Assembly: GCA_900768735.1 (NCBI GenBank)
Contig: CAAGDZ010000322.1
Coordinates: 1 to 7,811 of the forward strand
From: Oscillospiraceae bacterium
Lineage (GTDB): Bacteria; Bacillota; Clostridia; Oscillospirales; Ruminococcaceae
Length of the DNA stretch: 7,811 nt
Direction of reading: 5' to 3'
Numbering within the stretch: the first letter of the stretch is position 1; every line of letters begins with the position of its first letter. The translations under genes and the position numbers were made by a program. The notes under the pieces were generated by a model, which did no database searches, was not told the DNA's origin, and was given only the letters and a program-made list of their open reading frames with translations. Below are positions 3,952 through 7,811 of the stretch, one piece after another.

Positions 3952-5949
3952 ATGCGCCATTTGAATATTGACCTTGAAACATTCAGCAGTGTGCCAATCC
4001 AAACATCAGGTGCGTTTAAGTATGTTCTGTCCGACGATTTTGAGATATTGCTTTTTGCATATTCACTTGACGGCGCTCCCGTACAGATAATTGACCTTGC
4101 AAGCGGAGAACAGCCCCCCGAATGGCTCATATCGGCGTTGCACAATCCCGATTACATAAAGCACGCATATAACGCTGCTTTTGAATGGGCGTGCTTATCA
4201 AAATACTATGGTCTAATGGAGCCGGAGCAGTGGCGGTGTACTATGGTGCATGGCTTATATTGTGGGTATACGGCGGGTCTTGACGCTACGGGAAAAGCCC
4301 TCGGATTGCCGGAGGATAAGCAGAAATTAGCGACAGGCAAAGCTTTAATACGTTATTTCTGCGTGCCGTGCAAGCCCTCAAAAGCCAACGGTCAGAGAAC
4401 ACGAAATTATCCGCACCATGACCCGCAAAAATGGTCGGAATTTAAAAAATATTGCAAGCAGGACGTAGTTACAGAATTAACGATTGAAAGTAGCTTGTCG
4501 GCGTTTCCTGTACCCGATTTTGTTCAAAAACAATGGGAAACCGATTTAAAGATTAATGCACGCGGGGTCGCAGTAGATATGGAATTTACCCACGGTGCAT
4601 TAAAAACCGGTGCAATAGTCAAGCAGGAACTCACAAATGAGGCTATTGCAATATCTCATGTACGCAATCCAAATAGCGTGAAACAGCTGCTTGAATGGCT
4701 CGACACCGAAACCGATACTACGGGCATTGACAACCTACGTAAGGAAACCGTTAAGGACTTGCTTAGCGCTGGCGTAGAAAATGAATCCGTGCGGCGAATG
4801 TTGGAAATACGGCAGGAACTCGGAAAAACCTCTACAAAAAAATATGACGCTATTGAAGCGTGCGTATGCGGGGATAATCGGGTTCGAGGACTGTTACAGT
4901 TCTATGGGGCAAACCGTACAGGGCGGTGGGCGGGGCGTTTGGTTCAGGTTCAGAACCTCCCCCGCACTTACACGGAGCCGCTTGATGTGGCACGCAAATT
5001 TGTACGCAGCGAAAACAAGAACGCAATAAGCTTAATTTACGGCAGTGTTTCAGATACGCTGTCGCAGCTCATACGAACGGCGTTCATAGCTACACCGGGC
5101 AACGTACTGATAGATGCGGATTTTTCAGCTATTGAGGCTCGCGTTATATCGTGGCTTGCAGACGAAACATGGCGTCTTGAGGTTTTCCGTTCTCACGGTA
5201 AAATCTACGAAGCGTCGGCGGCGCAAATGTTCAACGTACCTATTGAGCGTATAAAAAAAGGAAATCCGGAATACTCATTGCGCGCCCGCGGCAAGGTTGC
5301 AGAATTGGCATTAGGCTATCAGGGCGGGGTCGGCGCTATGCGGCGTATGGATAGCGGTCACAACCTTGCTGATTTATCAGACGACGAGGTCCAAGCAATT
5401 GTCACTCAATGGCGTAATGCAAACAGTAAAATAATGGGCTTATGGTACGAAATGAACGACGCGGCAATACAGGTTATTCAGTATGGTGGTTCGGTAAAGG
5501 TACGGTCACTTACCGTAGCACGAGAATATGACAGCTCGCATAACGCCGCTTATATGACTATCCTTTTACCGTCAGGGCGAAAGCTCTATTACATAAATCC
5601 AAGCTTAGGACAGAACCATTTCGGCGGCGTATCTATTACATATTTCGGTGTGGATCAGACATCTAAGAAATGGACGCGCATTGAAACCTACGGAGGAAAG
5701 CTCATAGAAAATTGCGTACAAGCTATCGCCCGCGATTGTTTAGCGGAAGCTATCGAACACCTTGAAGCCGCAGGTTTTCCTATAGTATTTCACATTCACG
5801 ACGAGGTAGTAATTGATATAAAGCCGTTTGCAGATAACAAAACAATGCTTGAGGCAGTAAAAAAGATAATGACGCAGCCTATTTCGTGGGCGCCGGGGCT
5901 ACCTTTGGGTGCGGACGGCTGGGTAGGCGAGTTTTTCAGAAAGGATTGA
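3952..5949 (+). CDS. Family A DNA polymerase with 3'-5' exonuclease (phage replicative type)
   Basis: The 665-aa protein has the T7/Pol I layout without a 5' nuclease. The exonuclease domain (about 1-190) shows D7/E9 (IDLET), N74 in HAYNAAFEW, and Y167-xxx-D171 (YCKQD), so proofreading should be intact; exo II reads NAAFE, with Glu78 where Asp is more usual. The polymerase domain shows GANRTGRWAGRLVQVQNLPR (319-338), motif A DADFSAIEAR with D390 and E395, motif B R444-xxx-K448 with Y456 (RARGKVAELALGYQGG), and motif C HIHDE with D617. Position 452, equivalent to Phe762 of E. coli Pol I, is Leu. The C-terminus DGWVGEFFRKD is usual for phage members. GGAGGT at 3941-3946 sets the start, 25 bases after the tRNA. 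It should be the phage replicative polymerase, working with the DUF2815 SSB; helicase and primase must be elsewhere. Confidence 0.95.
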   Translation: MRHLNIDLETFSSVPIQTSGAFKYVLSDDFEILLFAYSLDGAPVQIIDLASGEQPPEWLISALHNPDYIKHAYNAAFEWACLSKYYGLMEPEQWRCTMVHGLYCGYTAGLDATGKALGLPEDKQKLATGKALIRYFCVPCKPSKANGQRTRNYPHHDPQKWSEFKKYCKQDVVTELTIESSLSAFPVPDFVQKQWETDLKINARGVAVDMEFTHGALKTGAIVKQELTNEAIAISHVRNPNSVKQLLEWLDTETDTTGIDNLRKETVKDLLSAGVENESVRRMLEIRQELGKTSTKKYDAIEACVCGDNRVRGLLQFYGANRTGRWAGRLVQVQNLPRTYTEPLDVARKFVRSENKNAISLIYGSVSDTLSQLIRTAFIATPGNVLIDADFSAIEARVISWLADETWRLEVFRSHGKIYEASAAQMFNVPIERIKKGNPEYSLRARGKVAELALGYQGGVGAMRRMDSGHNLADLSDDEVQAIVTQWRNANSKIMGLWYEMNDAAIQVIQYGGSVKVRSLTVAREYDSSHNAAYMTILLPSGRKLYYINPSLGQNHFGGVSITYFGVDQTSKKWTRIETYGGKLIENCVQAIARDCLAEAIEHLEAAGFPIVFHIHDEVVIDIKPFADNKTMLEAVKKIMTQPISWAPGLPLGADGWVGEFFRKD

Positions 5950-5953
5950 TTAT

Positions 5954-6601
5954 ATGAGATTATCGGAAAGCGCAAAGCAAGCTATCGCCGCTCTCCTATT
6001 AAGTGCCATATTATTAGGCGGCGCGTTCATGATGTGCGTATTAATCGAAAAGGCGCACCCTGTGCCAACGGTTCCTGCGGCGGAGCCTTGTACCGAAATG
6101 CAGGTTGCTGTATCAACTGCGATTGAGATAATTGAAGCCAAGACCGCAGAGCTTACAGAGGTTGAGGAGGAAACAGCTACACTTATAGTTCCTAAATTAG
6201 CCTCTGACGCAGATATAGAGCTTATCGCGCGTACTATTTGGGGCGAGGCGGGATATATCGAAAGCCAAGCAGAACAAGCGGCGGTGGCATGGTGCATATT
6301 AAATCGCGTAGATGCGTATGAGAATTTATCTATCGAGCAGGTCATAACCACACCATTTCAATTCTTTTATGAGAACGGCGGTACTAAGCCCGTGCCTGAC
6401 AGATACATAGCTCTTGCAAAAGATGTTGTTGCTCGGTGGGAACTTGAACACGCGGGGCAAACTGACGTCGGCAGAACGCTCCCCGCAGATTATCAATTTT
6501 TTATCGGTGACGGAGAACATAATTTTTTTACAACCGAATGGCGCGGTACCGATTTTTGGGATTGGTCCTTACCGAGTCCATACCCGGAGGATATGCAATA
6601 A
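5954..6601 (+). CDS. Membrane-anchored SleB/CwlJ-type cell wall hydrolase
   Basis: The 215-aa protein starts with a short basic N-terminus and one transmembrane helix at about 9-31 (AIAALLLSAILLGGAFMMCV), then a Pro- and Glu-rich spacer (35-80). A Hydrolase_2 (SleB/CwlJ, PF07486) domain follows at about 84-205: ELIARTIWGEAGYIESQAEQ with E98 as the expected catalytic Glu, then AAVAWCILNRVD, PFQFFYENG and the end GEHNFFTTEW. Family members cleave peptidoglycan, mostly in spore cortex lysis, but phage copies are common. The helix has no clear signal peptidase site (AHPVP follows it), so an anchored enzyme facing the wall is likely. The start follows the polymerase stop by four bases, with AAGGA upstream. 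A lysis-type gene inside the replication set is odd; it might act in wall remodelling or superinfection control. Family call strong, role uncertain. Confidence 0.85.
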   Translation: MRLSESAKQAIAALLLSAILLGGAFMMCVLIEKAHPVPTVPAAEPCTEMQVAVSTAIEIIEAKTAELTEVEEETATLIVPKLASDADIELIARTIWGEAGYIESQAEQAAVAWCILNRVDAYENLSIEQVITTPFQFFYENGGTKPVPDRYIALAKDVVARWELEHAGQTDVGRTLPADYQFFIGDGEHNFFTTEWRGTDFWDWSLPSPYPEDMQ

Positions 6602-6620
6602 AAATAGGAGGTGACATATT

Positions 6621-6785
6621 ATGTTGGCGACCATACTTATAGTAGGCATTATACTTATGGTATTTTTTGCGCTCGCGTGTTTGGGTGCAAAAACTCGTGA
6701 TGAAAAGACATTATACGGGGCTTTAACGCTTGCAGTTTTTGCGCTATTGCTGTTTGGAGCATGCGTATCAATATTTATGACGTAA
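6621..6785 (+). CDS. Small two-helix membrane protein (54 aa), unknown function
   Basis: ATG at 6621 is preceded by a perfect AGGAGGTG (6606-6613) and opens a 54-codon ORF ending in TAA at 6783-6785. The peptide has two hydrophobic helices: about 2-21 (beginning LATILIVGIILMVFFA) and 32-52 (beginning YGALTLAVFALLLF), joined by a charged hairpin GAKTRDEKT. The topology is probably a helical hairpin with both ends on the same side. It lies between the SleB-like hydrolase and the next hypothetical gene, 19 and 15 bases away, in the same direction. It is shorter than most class II holins, but a holin-like or hydrolase-partner role is conceivable given the neighbour; a superinfection-exclusion protein is an alternative. 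The ribosome site, spacing and hydrophobic pattern make it a convincing gene; the function is unknown. Confidence 0.75.
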   Translation: MLATILIVGIILMVFFALACLGAKTRDEKTLYGALTLAVFALLLFGACVSIFMT

Positions 6786-6800
6786 AAGAGGTGTGCTAAT

Positions 6801-7274
6801 ATGACAGATAGCCAACGCAGGGAAATTGAAGAAGAAATTGCACTTGCAGAATTAATGATTAATGACCTTAACCGATTATGGAAATCCTACGCAAAAAAGG
6901 CGTTTATCGCAAAGCAGGAGCGTGAGAAACGACAGGATAAAAAGGGCTTCCTCGATTATCAGAATGAGGAGGAGCTTGAAGACGCTTACGGCTATGCCGA
7001 TATTGACGAAGAAACCTATAATAGAGGCAGGGACTATTTTAAAAGCTTAAAAAAGCCGCCTGACCTGTCTGTTGTCGAAAAGCATAGAAATCGTATTAAG
7101 GAACTGCTTAATATCGAAAAAGGAACGCTTAAAGAGCTTATGGAAGAACTTAACCCTGCTGAAAAGAAAGAAACAGTTAATGGGTTTGTCGCTTACGATA
7201 ACGCTCAGCGTGAAAAACGGCAGAAAGAAATGGAGTTGTCTGAGGCTCTTGACAGAGTTTTTATAAAAAAGTAA
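6801..7274 (+). CDS. Hypothetical charged helical phage protein
   Basis: This 157-aa protein is not recognised with confidence. It is rich in Glu, Lys and Arg and looks mainly helical. Residues 3-46 (beginning SQRREIEEEIALAELMINDL) and 91-122 (VVEKHRNRIKELLNIEKGTL...) are likely coiled-coil helices, separated by an acidic, Tyr-rich stretch (YQNEEELEDAYGYADIDEE, 53-71). It ends EALDRVFIKK. There are no cysteines, no signal peptide and no membrane segment, so it should be cytoplasmic. AGAGGTG (about 6787-6793) lies upstream of the ATG, and the gene begins 15 bases after the small membrane protein in the same operon. It is of the type often found between polymerase and helicase genes in Clostridia phages; a replication accessory role would be only a guess. 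Confidence 0.7.
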   Translation: MTDSQRREIEEEIALAELMINDLNRLWKSYAKKAFIAKQEREKRQDKKGFLDYQNEEELEDAYGYADIDEETYNRGRDYFKSLKKPPDLSVVEKHRNRIKELLNIEKGTLKELMEELNPAEKKETVNGFVAYDNAQREKRQKEMELSEALDRVFIKK

Positions 7275-7316
7275 TGATTTAAAAATCAATTAAATTTTCA
7301 ATGGAGGTACAACATT

Positions 7317-7493
7317 ATGAGTACAAGAAAGCATTTACGGCAGAAAGTAAGGAGCATGGCTGAACACAACAACTACAAGCCGTCCCGTGCTGTCAAGAAA
7401 TGGAGTGATATTCTCGGAGTATATCCCGGATTTAAGGGCAAGAAAAGACAGCCCAAGGGTAGCACTCAGCCCATTTTGAAATATCCGGTTTAA
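7317..7493 (+). CDS. Small, very basic protein (58 aa), unknown function
   Basis: GGAGGT (7303-7308) precedes ATG 7317, and the frame runs 58 codons to TAA at 7491-7493. The peptide begins MSTRKHLRQKVRSMAEHNNY and continues through KPSRAVKKWSDILGVYPG to a Lys/Arg-rich region (KGKKRQPKG), ending ILKYPV. The strong positive charge suggests binding to nucleic acid or to an acidic partner. No known domain is recognised. The next gene starts 14 bases after its stop, and the GGGAGGT for that gene directly follows the TAA, so it belongs to the operon. The 42-bp gap before it is AT-rich and holds only its ribosome site. The ribosome site and operon fit make it a likely real gene; its role is unknown. 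Confidence 0.7.
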   Translation: MSTRKHLRQKVRSMAEHNNYKPSRAVKKWSDILGVYPGFKGKKRQPKGSTQPILKYPV

Positions 7494-7507
7494 GGGAGGT
7501 CGGCGAT

Positions 7508-7811
7508 ATGCAGTACACAAGAACAGAAATACTTGACAAAGCAAAGGACTGCGTTACTGGGAACCGCACCGAAGATTACGGAGCGCCCGAGAATAACTTT
7601 CAAACGATTGCGGATTTTTGGAATACATACTTAAGCGCTACACGGACAAACCACATCACCGCAAAAGATGTTGCTATTATGATGTCGCTACTGAAAATAG
7701 CGAGAATCACAAAGACCTGTGATATTGACAGCTTTATTGACTTGGCGGGGTATGCCGCTTGTGCAGGGAGCCTTATAGAAATTCCTGTAAAGCCGCTCCC
7801 ACCACCCTGCG
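7508..7811 (+). CDS. DUF6378-like phage protein (3' end outside window)
   Basis: ATG 7508 follows GGGAGGT (7494-7500) and is open to the window edge (101 codons, no stop). The peptide starts MQYTRTEILDKAKDCVTGNR, then TEDYGAPENNFQTIADFWNTY (21-41), HITAKDVAIMMSLLKIARI (49-67), and SFIDLAGYAACAG (75-87). This DYGxPExNF / DVAxMMxLLKxAR / DLAGYAAC pattern is that of the small phage family I know as DUF6378, usually about 90-130 aa, so nearly the whole conserved domain is present. The all-helical pattern with conserved acidic residues loosely recalls MazG-like nucleotide pyrophosphatases, which would suit a replication gene set, but the EExxE signature is not clear. The tail EIPVKPLPPPC is Pro-rich and continues past the edge. 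Family call fair; biochemical function unknown. Confidence 0.75.
   Translation, partial: MQYTRTEILDKAKDCVTGNRTEDYGAPENNFQTIADFWNTYLSATRTNHITAKDVAIMMSLLKIARITKTCDIDSFIDLAGYAACAGSLIEIPVKPLPPPC

Noticed and set aside
3861..4145. Minus-strand open frame of 94 codons across the tRNA and polymerase start
   Set aside because: It overlaps a clear tRNA and the polymerase N-terminus on the opposite strand, and includes a WLPRQDLNLRKWESK-type translation, a well-known artefact of translating tRNA sequences in reverse.
4834..4846. A7 run in the polymerase gene as a programmed frameshift site
   Set aside because: The frame continues intact through all polymerase motifs, no downstream hairpin was apparent, and the alternative frame gives no meaningful product.
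5950..6351. Minus-strand 133-codon frame over the SleB-like hydrolase
   Set aside because: The composition (Ser/Ala/Thr/Ile runs) is what the antisense of the hydrolase gives; no ribosome site and no domain.
7275..7300. TGATT/AATCA inverted repeat after the 157-aa gene as a terminator
   Set aside because: Only a 5-bp AT-rich stem with no GC pairs of weight and no following U-run; the operon clearly continues.

Overview
The window looks like the immunity-to-replication part of a temperate phage or prophage from a low-to-mid GC Firmicute, most likely a gut-type Clostridium relative. The reasons are strong AGGAGG-type ribosome binding sites before nearly every gene, a perfect sigma-A promoter, mixed GC of roughly 40-50%, and a gene set (DUF2800, DUF2815, family A DNA polymerase, SleB-like hydrolase, DUF6378) typical of Clostridia phages. 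The host assignment is inference.

Layout. At the left edge, on the minus strand, is the start of a CI-like HTH repressor gene that runs out of the window. Bases 190-404 are a control region. It holds a consensus rightward promoter and a good leftward promoter that face each other, nearly symmetric about base 312. Everything from 405 to the right end is on the plus strand and tightly packed: a Cro-like HTH protein; a Pro/Ala-rich protein of unknown role; a DUF2800 RecB/Cas4-like nuclease with four cysteines placed as for an Fe-S cluster; an AT-rich unknown ORF; a DUF2815/Enc34-type single-stranded DNA-binding protein; a hairpin and a tRNA-Gln(UUG) with encoded CCA; a 665-aa family A DNA polymerase with proofreading domain; a membrane-anchored SleB-like hydrolase; three small or unknown proteins; and the 5' part of a DUF6378-like gene cut by the right edge.

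How it fits together. The two HTH proteins and facing promoters probably form the lysis-lysogeny switch. The rightward promoter would start a polycistronic early message of more than 7.4 kb. Its products supply a nuclease, an ssDNA-binding protein and a polymerase, so the phage partly brings its own replisome; helicase and primase genes are not in the window and would be expected downstream. The tRNA lies inside this message, between the SSB and polymerase genes, where its processing would be expected to split the transcript. Two short genes (54 and 58 codons) were found by reading the sequence directly. I see no CRISPR array, insertion sequence, integrase, attachment site or recognisable replication origin.
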